A DNA stretch of 64,000 nt from Heterohyrax brucei (GCA_028571685.1 CM053162.1:66948351-67012350); one strand, 5' to 3'. Shown: positions 33,365 through 44,754, numbered from the stretch's first letter. Numbers and translations: made by a program. Notes: generated by a model from the letters alone, not told the origin.

Positions 33365-33500
33365 CTGCATTAACCTTGTAACAGCCAGATGAGTCCCAAG
33401 GCTGAGAAGAGGAAATTGACAGAATGAGGTATCTAAATGGTTTGTCCATGGTGAAAATGAACCAAGGACAACCAGGGAAATAAAACCAGTGTGGCTGATT
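33365..33500 (-). mobile_element. MIR-like SINE
   Basis: 'ctgagaagaggaaattgaca' and 'atggtttgtccatggtgaaa' correspond to the reversed MIR core. Very diverged. Confidence 0.45.
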
Positions 33501-33529
33501 TGATGAGTGGTTCTCTCTTAGTTTTTCTT

Positions 33530-34015
33530 TCCTTCCATCTTTTATTATTATCTATTTATTTTGATATAATAATATAATTTTAGAAAATATTATTTATGCA
33601 ATACTAAATTCAGTTTTATAAATTTACTGATACTGTCTCTGCAAAGACTTCTCAATATATTTTTTTAATCTCTATCAACTATCTAATCTATGATCAACTC
33701 TCACCCCCCTGCCCTCCTTTGTAGCTGTCAAAGAGTATTTTCTTCTGTATATAAGTTTATTTTTAAGTCCTTATAGCACGAATCTCATACAATATTTGTC
33801 CTTTTGCCACTGACTGATTTCAGTCATCATAATGTCTTCCAGCTGAAACCAGGTTATGAGATGCTTCCTAAAATCAGCATTGTTTTTTATCATTGCATAG
33901 TTGTCCACTCAGTATATGTACCATAGATTGCTTATCCATTCATCTGTTGATGGGCACCTAGGATGATACCATCCAGTAGTTACATTCTACTGGAATTGAA
34001 CACGGTGAGTAGTAG
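33530..34015 (-). mobile_element. L1 3' UTR, antisense
   Basis: 'tgatttcagtcatcataatg', 'tccagctgaaaccaggttat', 'catctgttgatgggcaccta' match reversed old L1 3' UTR, with a more complete relative at 42576-43160. Confidence 0.65.
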
Positions 34016-34018
34016 AGG

Positions 34019-34183
34019 GAAGCCTGGTGGTATAGTGGTTAAGTGCTGTGTCTGATGACCAAGGGGGCAACAGTTCAGAGTCGTGAGGCGCTCCTTGGAA
34101 ACTCTAAGTTCTACTCTGACCTGTATGGTTGCTATGAGTCAGAAATGATTCGAGAGCAGTGTCTTTGGCTTTGTCTTTTAACC
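34019..34183 (+). mobile_element. AfroSINE-type SINE
   Basis: 'ggaagcctggtggtatagtg', 'ggcgctccttggaaactcta' and 'gttgctatgagtcagaaatg'. Inserted at the edge of the L1 piece. Confidence 0.85.
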
Positions 34184-34498
34184 GTAGTAGACTAGAGAGT
34201 AGTAGTCTGCAGTAATTCAGGTATGACATGAGAATAAAGAATTCATTACAAACAGAAAATAAGGAAAAGATTAGATGAAGAAGATTGATTCCACTCCACA
34301 TATTTAAATTTCAACTTTAAATTAATATTTCAGGTTTCTCCTATGAATCTAGTTTTTAACAGAAATAAACACACTAACATCCTCAGTCAACACCTATTGA
34401 AGCAACAGTCGAGAAGTCAAACGACACATTGCACTGAGCATGTAAATTTATATGGGAATGTACATTTTCACTAAATCATAATAAAAAAAAAGAGAAAG

Positions 34499-34641
34499 TG
34501 TTAAAAAGCAAAGATGTGACTTTAAAGAATAAGGTGTGCCTGACCTAAGCCGTGGCATTTTCAAGGGCCTTCTGTGCATGTGGAACCTGAGTAACAAATA
34601 AGGAAGAACATAGAAGAATCTGTGCCTTTGAATTATATAGA
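34499..34641 (+). pseudogene. RTE LINE fragment
   Basis: 'gtgttaaaaagcaaagatgt', 'gtgtgcctgacctaagccgt' and 'tgcctttgaattatatag' match the RTE C-terminal region (compare 38262-38395). Only about 140 bp remains. Confidence 0.7.
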
Positions 34642-34893
34642 CTGTTAAGAGTGAGCCTGAGAGAAGAATGCAGGAAGGGAATGTGACCACAGAGGCCGAG
34701 GCTGAGGTGATGCAGCCACAAACTGAGGGATGCTGGCACTCACGAGAAGCTGGAAGAGGTAAACAACGGACTGCCCCATAGAGTCCAATTTTGGACTACC
34801 GTATTCCAGAACCCTGAAAAAATAAATTTCTGTTGTCTTAAAACATGAAGTTTATAGTAATTTGTTACAGCAGCCACAAGAAACTAATTTTTG
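34641..34893 (+). mobile_element. MLT1-like MaLR LTR, 3' part
   Basis: 'aaaaataaatttctgttgtc', 'atgaagtttatagtaatttg' and 'ttacagcagccacaagaaac' are the terminal landmarks of an MLT1-type LTR, preceded by the usual purine-rich middle. Confidence 0.6.
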
Positions 34894-35585
34894 CCAGTTG
34901 TTGATAGCGACTATAAGACACAGAAAGGATAATATCATTTTGGGGGCTCTTCCCTGTATCCTGTGCAGTGCTAGGCAATCAACATGCGTTGTTTCATTTC
35001 CTCTCCCTTCCTTTGCCTCTTGCTAAAATATGAAACAAGGATCATGGAGATTCCTGTCTCTCCACATAGTCATGCTAATGTAATGCCATTGCTAAAACTC
35101 TTCAATGAATCTCCAAAGCCCCATGCAAAGACTATAATCTTTCAGCCTTTGGGCAAATCTAGGTCAAGATGAATTGTGAGGCTAACTGTACAGTGTCTTA
35201 AACTTATTTGAAGTCAGAAAAATTTTAAAAAAGAAATAAACTATCCTTCCAGTAGTTCACGACTACTACTCATGACTGATTCCAACTGCCAAGTTCACCA
35301 AATTAGATTACTACTCTGGTCTCTGAAGTTATGCCAGCGTGCATCTCTAGCCTGAACAATGCATCCAAACTCCTAAAGGTACCTTACAATCTCTGATGCT
35401 TTGCTTCTAGTTTATCTATTGTGTCTTGGCTTTTCTCACTTGCACATTTTTTTTTCTCAGCTACATCAGAGTACATTTTATACTCAGCTTCTTCATGCTT
35501 CTCATCCTGGTCCCATGGCACATGGTATTGATGTTGATTCCTATTCATCTATAGATGTAGTTAATGTCTTATCTACACCATAAAA

Positions 35586-35768
35586 GGCTTTTGGGTGGTA
35601 CAAATGGCTAGCATTCTGAACCGGTTCCCAAAATATTGGAGGTTTGAGCCCATCCAAGAGTTCCTCTGAAGAAAGTCATGGCTATCTAACTTAAAAAGCT
35701 TAGCCAGTACTTTGATCCACAGAGGGTAGCTACTACTCCATGTTGACTTGTAGCAATTGGGTGTTTAA
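35586..35768 (+). mobile_element. SINE variant
   Basis: 'tttgggtggtacaaatggct', 'ggaggtttgagcccatccaa' and 'tccatgttgacttgtagcaa' resemble the longer AfroSINE variant, strongly diverged. Confidence 0.45.
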
Positions 35769-35892
35769 GCCATAAAACTGCTCTGCAGGCTTCATTCACG
35801 TTTCATGTCCTTCATGTCCTTGATACAGGCTCACATATCACCTATCAGTCTATTATAATCTTAATGGCATATATAAGCCAAAATGAACAAAC

Positions 35893-36064
35893 GAACAAAG
35901 CCCCACTGCATTGAGTCAGTTCTGATTCATGGCAACCATCAGTTACCCTAGAGGACAAAGTAGAACTGTCCCCATTGAGATTCCAAGGAGCACCTGGTGG
36001 ATTTGAACTGCTGGCCTTCTGATTATCAACTGTAGCACTTAACCACTATCCCACCAGGGCTTCT
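35893..36064 (-). mobile_element. AfroSINE-type SINE
   Basis: 'agccccactgcattgagtca', 'tccaaggagcacctggtgga', 'taaccactatcccaccaggg'. Reversed, nearly complete. Confidence 0.88.
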
Positions 36065-36204
36065 AAATGGCATGTCCTGCATATAGTAATATTATTATTA
36101 ATACAATTATGCTGCTACACCAGGAAGCTTCTTAAAATAGGGGCTATGTCTTATTTGTATTCCCAACCCCTGGCGTGATGTCTGCAGGATGAAATGCTCA
36201 GGTG

Positions 36205-37285
36205 GTCCCCAACTTACAATATATGGACAGTTACAGTGAACTGGAATTACTCCACTCACAATGATGGAATTTTCATTTTAAAGAACTGTATCTTTTGTGT
36301 GGAACTTTAATATAGCAATGATTGTCCAAATCCATGCCTCTCCAGACCTTCAAAGAAATTACGTCTCTCCAGCTGCTAAATTACCTCCTTTGGACTCTGA
36401 AGTCTCCTTGTTATCAACTAGTGAATGAAGTCATATCCCCTGAAAAGTTTTGACCCATGAGCCCTGGGCATGCAGGGAGGAGAAAGGACTTCTGATACGT
36501 TTTTATGATTAAAATTCAGACAGAAATAAGGATATCTGATAAAATTTGGGTCCTGGAGAAAGACTGCTAGAGAAGGAGGAAAGGTCACCATCTTAGCATC
36601 TAGGACAAATGCTAAGGGGATAGGATAGAGTGGTGGGGGACAAGAGATTCAGGCATCCTTAGGGGATGCCCAGGAACACAAAACAAATAAGAGCTGGAAT
36701 CTTGATTTGGGCAACTGGGGACAATGAATCCACTATATCTGGTTAACTTCGAGTAACTATTCTAGGACATTCCTGTTAAATATAGTGAAGAAATTGGAAA
36801 GTCACTGTCGTGATATAATGCCACCACACTATTCTTGGCCCAGTGCTTAAACCCAGTTCTTAGCCCAGAGCCTTCTATCAGATGCCTACTTCAACTGCCC
36901 TTTTAATTACCAGTTGATTACATTCTACATATTAATTCTTTTTCCAGTGAGAGTTGGAGATTTTTGTAAGTGCATGCCCTTTATCGTTTTAGTGTTCTAC
37001 AGTGTTTAACAACTCTTATTCATCATTCCCAAAACATTACAGCTTTTAAACTTTTCACTGTTATAGAAGCATTTTGTAAGATCATTGTTAAATAAGTCCA
37101 CACAAGAAACTGTTTTACAAGTGCCACAAAATTACTTGTTTAGCTTAAGCCATAGTTTGTAAAACTAAATTCCTATGCACAAGTAAAAAACAGTTGTACT
37201 AACGAAGAGAGAATTTTGCGTTATTAGGGAACAATATTTGAGGATGTTCATAAGATACAACAAAGCCGGAAGCAGAGAAGAACTG
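36205..37285. other. Unassigned sequence
   Basis: No recognised family upstream of the RTE copy. Confidence 0.4.
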
Positions 37286-37289
37286 AGCA

Positions 37290-38745
37290 GCCCAGGAGCC
37301 CATATGTGTATACATTTGGCTACAGAAATTGATAGAATATCAACTGAGATATTTCAACAAATGGATACAGTCCTACAAGTGCTCCCTAATTTATTCCAAG
37401 AAATATGGAGGACAGCCACCAGGCCAGCTGGCTGGAAGACATTCGTATTTGTGCCTATTCCTAAGAAAGGTGATCCAGCTGCATGGGGAAATAACCAAAC
37501 AATACCTTTAATATCACATGCGAGTAAAATTTTGCTTAAGATCATTCAAAGACAGTTACAACAGTATATTGACAAGGAACTGCCAGAAATTCACACCAGA
37601 TTCAGAAGAGGATATGGAACCAGGAAATGTCACTGCTGATGTCAGATGGATCTTGACAGAAAGCAGAGAATACAAGAAAGATGTTTACTTGTGTTTCATT
37701 GACATTCAAAGGCATTTGACTACGTGCATCACAGCAAATTAAGGCTAACATTGCGGAGAATAGGAATTCCAGAACACTTAATTGTGCTCTCAAAGAATCT
37801 GTACAGGAATCAAGAGGCAGTCATGCAAACAGAACAACAGGATACTGTATGGTTTGAAGTCAGGAAAGGTATGCATCACTGTTGTTTCACCACAACTTTC
37901 CCATCTGTATACTGAAAAATAACCTGAGAAGTTGGAATATCTGAACAAAAACAAGGCATCAGAATTGGAGAAGACTCATTAACAACCTGCATTGTGCATA
38001 TGACACAAACTCGCTTGCTGGAAGTGAAGGCATTTTGAAACACTGACGCTGATCAAAGACCACAGCCTTCAGTATGGACTGCATCTCAATATCAAAAAGA
38101 CCAAAATCCTCACAATGGGACCGGTAAGTAACATCATCATAAATGGAGACAGGATTGAGGTTGTCAAAGATTTCGTCTTACTTGATTCCACAATCATCAG
38201 TCTAGAAATCAAAAGACGCATTGTATTGGGAAAATCTTCTCCAAAGGATTTCTTTAAAGTGTTAAAGATGTCAGTTTGAAGACTAAGGTGTGTCTGACCC
38301 AAACACTGGTATTTTCAGTCATATCATATGCTTGTGAAAACTGGACCATGAATAAGAAAGAGAGAAGAAGAATTGACGCCTTTGAATTGTGGTGTTAGAG
38401 AACAATATCTAATGTACCGTGGACTGCCAAAAGAACAAACAAATCTGTTTTGGCAGAAGTACAGTCAGAGTGCTCCTTGTAAGCAAAGATGGTGAGACTG
38501 TGTCTTCCATAAGTTGGACATATTTTCAGGATCAATCCCTGGAGAAGGACATCATGCTTGGTAGAGGAGGGTTCAGCAGGAAAGAGGAGGACCCTCAAGG
38601 AGATGGATTGATGCAGAATCTGCGACTATGGGCCTAAGCGTAAAAATGATTGTAGGCATTGGGCAAGACTGGACAGTATTTTGTTTTGTTGTGCACGGGG
38701 TTACTATGAGTTAGAGCCAACTCAATGGCACCTAACAACAACAAC
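37290..38745 (+). pseudogene. RTE LINE: reverse transcriptase and 3' end, inactive
   Basis: Frame 37238-37639 encodes recognisable RTE reverse transcriptase sequence: 'PIPKKGD' near the fingers, then 'HASKILLKIIQRQLQQYI' and 'ELPEIHTRFRRGYGTR'. The next block shifts frame (37618-37742: 'RWILTESREYKKDVYLCFID', where active copies have the first catalytic region). Further blocks continue through 'gacacaaactcgcttgct' (where the YADD catalytic motif should be; here it is disrupted) to the C-terminal region and the 3' tail 'caatggcacctaacaacaac'. At least three frameshifts and several stops are present. The 5' endonuclease half is missing, so this is a 5'-truncated dead copy. Confidence 0.85.
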
Positions 38746-38775
38746 ATCACACACACACATACATATACATAAAGG
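38746..38775. repeat. CA/TA microsatellite after RTE tail
   Basis: 'atcacacacacacatacata' continues from the RTE 'acaacaacaac' tail and probably grew from it. Confidence 0.75.
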
Positions 38776-39104
38776 AAATAAGGAAATAAAATCTCTACCA
38801 GAAATGCAAAATTACCAACTCAGGGCGCAGAGATTTAGCTGGGCAGTGGGGAGGCTGTGCTTGGAAGCTGGGCATTTTTTTAAATCCTCACACGGTACTG
38901 ATGCCATGTTGGGTGAAGGTATCACTGTGGCTGGCTTGCAGTGCGGGCCACAGGACTGTTAAAGAAGGGTGCCTGTGTAACTGTAAGAGTCACTACAAAT
39001 GGGAAAAAAAAACATTCTATTGAGAAGTAAAGTTCCTAGCATACTATTTCCTGCTTCAGTCGTCCCATCCCAATGATGTATATGTTCCAAATGTGCTTAT
39101 CTTC

Positions 39105-39325
39105 TAGATCAGGATTTGGTGACCTTTTATCACTAAATGGCCAATTTTCCAACTTTGTGGAGTATGGGCTGTATGTAACTATTCAACTCTGCTGTTTTAG
39201 TATGAAAACAACCATAGACAATACACAAACAGATGTGGCTGTGTTCCAGCAACACTTTGTTTCCCAAACAGGTGTCAGGTAGGAAGTTTTGGCCTGCCCA
39301 CAGGATGTAGATTGTCTACCAGGAT
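39105..39325 (+). mobile_element. hAT-type non-autonomous DNA transposon fragment
   Basis: 'ctattcaactctgctgtttt', 'caaccatagacaatacacaa', 'gtggctgtgttccagcaaca' and 'ttttggcctgcccacaggat' follow the order of a MER-type hAT repeat shared among mammals. The exact MER number is not assigned. Confidence 0.65.
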
Positions 39326-39329
39326 TTAG

Positions 39330-40076
39330 AGAAACAAAACCACAGAAAACACAAGCTATTTCTTCTCACTTTTGTCTGGAATTAAATGTTTTGAACATGG
39401 ACCTACAGTATCTTCCAACCGGCTCACATGCACATCATGGACTGACAAGAAAACATATGTCTCTTTAACAATAAATAAACAGCAAAACAAAACAAAAATT
39501 TGCTGCATGAAATGATAGCTATCCAATGAGAAAGAATCACTCTGACAAAGCAATGAAAATATTTTGCAACTAAAGGTGTCATTTTAAGAAACGAATGAAA
39601 CATTATTTTTCCTATCACAAACAAAATTAGTTAAAACAGCCCTACAACTAGATGTTGTAATCAGAATTCCAAATTTGTAGAAAATGGAGCAGAAAAAAAG
39701 TGTTGCAATTATATAATCAGAAAATAAAATTAAGTTACCTACGAGAGCAATCAAAATTAGGTTAATGTCGGAATTTTAGTCTATTGCACTATATCATAAA
39801 GTAATGTAAACATTTACAGTATTTCAAGGGCACACATTCGTAAATAGATTAAAAATATGAACCCAGTGTATAATTCATTCAAAGATTTAAAACTGGGATC
39901 TCCGACATAGAAGCACTGCACATATCTTCAAGACTTTCTTGCTATTAAATGAATGCAAATTAACATTTTAGTTACAAGTGAGATATGAGATAAATGAGTA
40001 ATAAGCCAAAAAATCAGAAATACTGTCTAATTTGTTAATGTGTCAATGAAAAGTAAGATAAATGTCAGACTTTGTG
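39330..40076. other. Unassigned AT-rich sequence
   Basis: Possible old L1 character near 39950-40060. Not demonstrable by eye. Confidence 0.3.
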
Positions 40077-40117
40077 CCAAGCCAAGCCAAGTGCCGTCGA
40101 GTCGGATCCAACTCATG
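40077..40117 (-). mobile_element. ~41-bp SINE 3'-tail copy
   Basis: 'ccaagccaagccaagtgccg' then 'tcgagtcggatccaactcat': the reverse of an AfroSINE tail of the CTTGGCTTGG type, with no head or body. It is close to consensus and so appears young. Confidence 0.7.
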
Positions 40118-40831
40118 GGGTAGAAGAAGAAAATGTATCATAAAAATTAACAATCTAAAAACTGTAGTTCACAAATTAATATGGAAAATGCAACAGATAG
40201 GAAATAAAGAATTGTTAAATATAGTTCACTAAAAGAAAGTGACTGTGTGGGAAAAATTGTGTAATTTTTGGAATTTTGATAGCAAAGTTTAATTTCAACT
40301 ATTTTTATTGTAGGTTCACCACTAAGGGAATAAAAACATGATAAACAATTCTTGAATTATTTGAGGAAAATGCACATTTTTTTTCAAATCTTATGTGGAA
40401 AAAATTACTCTTCAAATTTTTTGTGTGTAAAAGCAGGAAAGATGTATATATATAATAGGAAATAAAAATACAACCAATACCATATGTCTAAAATTATGGG
40501 GTAGTCAACAGTGAAAATTACAGACAGAGGTAATTTATATGTAGATTTGTGACTATCCACCCCAACCACATAGGAAAAAGAAGAAACCAAATGACCCAAT
40601 AAAGCTAAAGGAAAAAAACAGAAATTGATAAAATAGTTATTTAGTAAAATACAGGACAAGATAGTGTATCAAGGTCTGGTTCTCTGATTCATAACAGAAC
40701 TACAGAAATCTTTCTAAAGACTAAAGATAGTGAGATAACAGTAATTTTTAGAATGTACAAGGGGATATATCTATGAATTAAAAAATAGAGAATATCCATC
40801 ACTTACTGAGGAAATGTTGCTACTCTTATCC

Positions 40832-41143
40832 TTATAATAGGGTAACAGCCATAGCAAAGAAACGCGTACACAATGTGACAATCAAAGAAGCTGCTTGATT
40901 TGCTTCAGCGACGCAGTGCTGGAGCTTACAAAATGAAATCCTTGCCCATCTGCTGCTCACATTGATACTTTTCATTACCATATGCTTTATTTCTCTGATC
41001 AAAGACTCACTTTTCAGTTCTTCCTGATTAATGTCTGAATTTATCACAATCTTAATAAAAGATGTTGCTCTTGTTTCTAAAGTTCGTCTGATAAAACCAG
41101 TATGTAAGAAGACACAGATGGATTTTGACCAACCTGAGACCAA
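40832..41143 (-). other. Open frame of about 100 codons, origin unknown
   Basis: The minus-strand frame includes 'FIRRTLETRATSFIKIVI', 'NQEELKSESLIREIKHMV' and 'EANQAASLIVTLCTRFFA', balanced in composition and unlike the repeat-derived frames here. A pyrimidine-rich 'ctttcttggtctcag' precedes it like a splice acceptor, and it ends in a stop. I do not recognise the protein. It could be a decayed exon, a retropseudogene piece, or chance. Confidence 0.2.
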
Positions 41144-41184
41144 GAAAGCCTTATCAATAAAAGTGGCTTAGCATCACGTCTAAG

Positions 41185-41283
41185 GAGCCATGGTGGCCCA
41201 GCATTTAAGTACTGGAATCCACTTCTTCGTAACCATTGAAGACTGTTTCTTTTATGAAGCCTGATAGATGAAGCATGTGTACA
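41185..41283 (+). mobile_element. SINE head remnant
   Basis: 'ggagccatggtggcccagca' and 'tttaagtactg' resemble an AfroSINE head. The rest is decayed. It lies directly before the mariner at 41286. Confidence 0.35.
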
Positions 41284-41285
41284 TA

Positions 41286-42575
41286 TCAGGTCTGACAACT
41301 ACTTTTGCAAACTTGCCACCGTGTGCTTATGTTGGCAGCCCTGTGCAAACAACTTGGCAAGGTTTCGTAACCTTGGTGTATCAGTGTCTAACAGCTGTGC
41401 TTGTGTCAACGTGTAGTGGTATCTTGCAGAGGAGCACTCGTTCTTGTCATTGCATGCTTTTGTGTGCCATAGAAAGAATGTCAGAGCTTGAATTAGAGCA
41501 ATGAACAAACACTAAATCTCTCATTAAGCTTAGTGAAAGTGGAAATGAAATCAGGGACGTGTTAGTCCAAGTTTATGGAGATAATGCCATGAAGAAAACA
41601 ACAGTGTACAAATGTATTAAATGTTTGTTCCAAGGAGAGAAAAAGTGTTATTGATGAGGAGAGGTTAAGGCACCAATAGCAAGCAGAACTGGTGAAAACA
41701 TGGCAAAACTTTGTTGAATTGTGTGTCAAAATTGTTGGCTGACTGTGAGAAGCATAGCAGACCAAGTAAAAATCAATAGAGACACAGGAAAATCTTCACT
41801 GAAGATCTTGGCATGAGAAATGTGCATGCAAAAATGGTCCTGAAGGAGGTAACTGATAAACAAAAGCAAAGGAGACTCAAAGTTTGCCAAAACCTTCTGG
41901 AGAGGCAGGACGATGTTTTGGGCTGTGTTGTCACTGGTAATGAAACACAGGTATACCAATATGACCCTGAAAAAAGCGTCAAAGTGCACAATGAAAGTCA
42001 GTCAATTCTCCACGACCAAAAAAGTTCCATTAATCCAAATCAAGTGATCTTGCTAACCCTTTTTGATATCAGAGGAACTGTTAATTTGTACCAATTGGGC
42101 AAACAGTGAGCTAGGCTTACTATTTGAAAGTGCTGTGAAGGCTGTGTGAAAAAGTTAGTTGAAAATGACCAGAGATTTTCACCAGTAATTCACGGCTGTT
42201 GCATCACCACAATGCACCAGCTCACACAGCACTGTCTGTATGAGAGTTTTTAGCCAGTAAACAAATTACTGTATTGTTACACCCTGCCTACTCACCTGAC
42301 CAGGCCCCCAGTGACTGTTTTCTTTACCTGTAGATAAAGGAAATACTGAAAGGAAGATATCTTGAGAACATTGAGGCCATCAAGGGCAACATGATGACAG
42401 CTCTGGTGGCTATTCCAGAAAAAGAAATCCAAAATTGCATTGAAGGGTGGACTGGGCTCCGGTATGGGTGCATAGCTTCCCAAGGGGGGCACTTGGAAGG
42501 TGACTTTAGCAATGCTCAGCAATGAAGTATGTAGCACTTTTCCAGGATGAGTTTGTGAATTTAATCTGTTGATCT
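41286..42575 (+). pseudogene. Full-length mariner DNA transposon with dead transposase
   Basis: A 1290-bp element flanked by TA (41284-41285, 42576-42577). It starts 'tcaggtctgacaactact' and ends 'gagtttgtgaatttaatctg'-like. Conceptual blocks follow a mariner transposase: N-terminal helix-turn-helix region near 41515-41620 ('SLIKLSESGNEIRDVLVQVY'), 'MRNVHAKMVLKEVTDKQKQR' at 41813, and 'VVTGNETQVYQYDP' near 41930, where active mariners have TGDE, so the first catalytic Asp reads Asn here. The third catalytic region (SPDLAPSD-like) is near 42291. Several stops and frameshifts inactivate it. It is the only copy here with a true 5' half. Confidence 0.85.
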
Positions 42576-42577
42576 TA

Positions 42578-43064
42578 CAGCATGTAAACCTTTTTCATGA
42601 GCTGTTCAGTATTTGTCTTTTTGTGATTGACTTATTTCACTCAACATAATGCTCTCCAGATTGATATGTTATAACATACGTCACAGATTCATCATTGTTC
42701 TGTATCTTTGTGTGATGCTCTGTTGTGTGTCCATACCACAGTTCATTTATCCATTTGCCATTGATGGGCATCTAGGTTTGTTTCCATCTTATTGCTGCTG
42801 AGAACAGTGCTGCAGTGAACAAGGGTTTGCATATGTTTACTCATGGAACAGCTCCCTTCTTTCTCTAGGGCATATTCCTAAGAGTGGAATTGCTGGATCT
42901 TATGATATTTCTATTTCTAGCTTTCTAGTGCACTCCATATTATTTTGCAAAATGGTTGTATCATTTTGCATCCCGACTAGCAGTGCCTATGAGTTCTAAT
43001 TTCCCCCAGCCTCTCCAAAATCTGCTATTCTCTGGTGTGTGTGTGTGTGTGTCTGTGTGTGTGT

Positions 43065-43096
<32 letters not shown>

Positions 43097-43160
43097 TTTT
43101 CTGGTACCAGTGATGCTGGAGTGAAATGGTATCTCATTGTGGTTTTGATTTGCATTTCAG
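42578..43160 (-). mobile_element. Old L1 3' UTR, antisense
   Basis: 'cttatttcactcaacataat', 'catttgccattgatgggcat', 'agaacagtgctgcagtgaac', 'agtggaattgctggatctta' and 'gtatctcattgtggttttga' match the reversed 3' untranslated region of older L1 elements. A GT microsatellite (43037-43096) is embedded. Confidence 0.8.
43037..43096. repeat. (GT)n microsatellite
   Basis: About 30 GT units with two 'gtct' interruptions. Confidence 0.95.
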
Positions 43161-43254
43161 TAAATTAAGCCCTCATTAGCACAATACAACACAATATATG
43201 CCTGAAGTCTAACTTCAGCGGTATTAGCTATATGGTAAAGAGACAAGTTTGTAA

Positions 43255-43980
43255 CATCTGGTAACATTCAATTAAGCAGAGTCCTCACCTACCTACAACA
43301 GGAGCCTGAGGATTGGGTGGCTCAGCCCACACCTCCTAGCCACCCAAGACAGAGATCCAAGAATAAGTGGTGCCTCCCGTCCTTACAGCCTACAGCACAG
43401 GGTGCCCATAGTCTTGCTACAAAACTCATCCACCAGTGAATTCTACGGAACAGGGATATGCTTTCCTCACAGGCACTCAGCTCCCTGACTTGCTCAGCGT
43501 GTGTAGGGTCAGATACTTGACCCTACAGCAATCACCTTTGCAGGTCTAAGACTGTAGGTGACAGCCTGTATCACACACTTGGTGACCAACTACCTGGACA
43601 CCTGAGCTGAATCCATGCAACAGTAGCCTATTTGGACACATCAAAACAAGAAACCAGAACACAGTTAGAAAGAATAAAATGAACATCATAACTTATTGGT
43701 GGCTCAGTATCATAATCACATAAAAAGGCAGACCTTGACAGCTTCAGCAAACTCCCAAAACAAAGAATCAAGAAATCTTTCAGATAAAGACAAATTTGGG
43801 GGATTAATGGAGGTAAAATACAAGAGATTAATTATATAGAACTCTTCAATAGACAGGAAAGAGATCAGACAAAACACAGAACAAGGAGCACACACACACG
43901 CAACAGAGGAACTTAAGATGAGAGAAGAGCGTAATGGTAAATTTAACCAACTTCAAGAATCCACAGAGAAATAGCAAACA
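43255..43980 (+). mobile_element. Possible L1 5' region (5' UTR into ORF1)
   Basis: 'agccacccaagacagagatc', 'gtcacacacttgg'-like 'tatcacacacttggtgacca', 'cttcagcaaactcccaaaac', 'attatatagaactcttcaat', 'aacttaagatgagagaagag'. The order fits my memory of an afrotherian L1 5' region, but this is not a secure call. Confidence 0.35.
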
Positions 43981-43984
43981 ACTT

Positions 43985-44497
43985 TTTTTTTTATTTTGAC
44001 GAAGTACAATTTATCAAATCCTATTTTATATATTAAGCTAAGAAATTTTTGCCTACCCTGTGCTTAGAAATAGTTTTTTTCTCTGTTCTTTATTCAATAG
44101 GTTTTTATAATTCTAGATTTTACATTGGGTTTATGATCCTTTCAAATTAAATTTTTTTTGTAGAGTATACAATATGGATTTTTTTTTTGCCTATAAATAC
44201 ATACACATTCTAGTACCATTTGCGAAAAAACTATTATTCATTATCTACTCCACTGTCTTTGAAACTTTGTTTAAAACTAATTAACCACATATGTGTGTAG
44301 ATATATGCTCATTCTGTTGATCTAATTTGTATAATTTGAAGATAATACTGTGTAATTTTTTAATGTAGTTTTTATTTAGTGCTGAATAGAAGTAGTATAG
44401 CTCCTTCAACATTTTTTAAAGTTGTTTTGTCTATTATATATGCATTTAAAATTTCAATATGAATTTTAAAAACAGCTTGTCAGTCTTTAGAAAATAA
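43985..44497 (-). mobile_element. Old L1 ORF2/3' fragment, antisense
   Basis: 'ttttgcctaccctgtgctta', 'ggtttatgatcctttcaaat', 'agttgttttgtctattatat' and 'atgaattttaaaaacagctt' follow the reversed ORF2 3' end of L1M-type elements. Confidence 0.55.
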
Positions 44498-44752
44498 GGA
44501 TTTTTATTTTATTGTATTTTTATTTTGTATTATGATTGAATGAAAATGTACATTTCCATATAAATTTGCATGCTCACCTACGTGTAGCTGCCACTGCTCT
44601 CCCTGCCCAGTGACAGCACACTCTTCCTCTCTGCTCCATACATGTCTTATCCTCCCAACAATCTCCGATCCCCTCCTCTGCACTCACTCCCCTGTCTCCA
44701 GGAAGAGGTTAGTAGGATGACATCCTATAGATGCATAGAACCGTAAAGGGCA
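44498..44752 (-). mobile_element. L1 3'-end-like repeat, antisense, copy 3 of 3
   Basis: T-rich leader, then 'attgaatgaaaatgtacatt', 'tgccactgctctccctgccc' and 'gatgacatcctatagatgca', matching 447-735 to its far end. Confidence 0.6.
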
Positions 44753-44754
44753 CA

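Larger units (their letters stand above)
35080..36200 (+). mobile_element. L2 LINE 3' region, split by two SINEs
   Basis: Weak but ordered L2 signals: 'aactcttcaatgaatctcca' (35098), 'gcttcttcatgcttctcatc' region, and the L2 3' end near 36146 ('tatgtcttatttgtattccc', 'aacccctggcgtgatg'). SINEs lie at 35586-35768 and 35893-36064. Confidence 0.45.

Noticed and set aside
37238..37639. 133-codon frame as a host gene
   Set aside because: The protein is RTE reverse transcriptase (PIPKKGD, HASKILLKI, ELPEI). The flanking nucleotides continue the LINE to its 3' tail with frameshifts.
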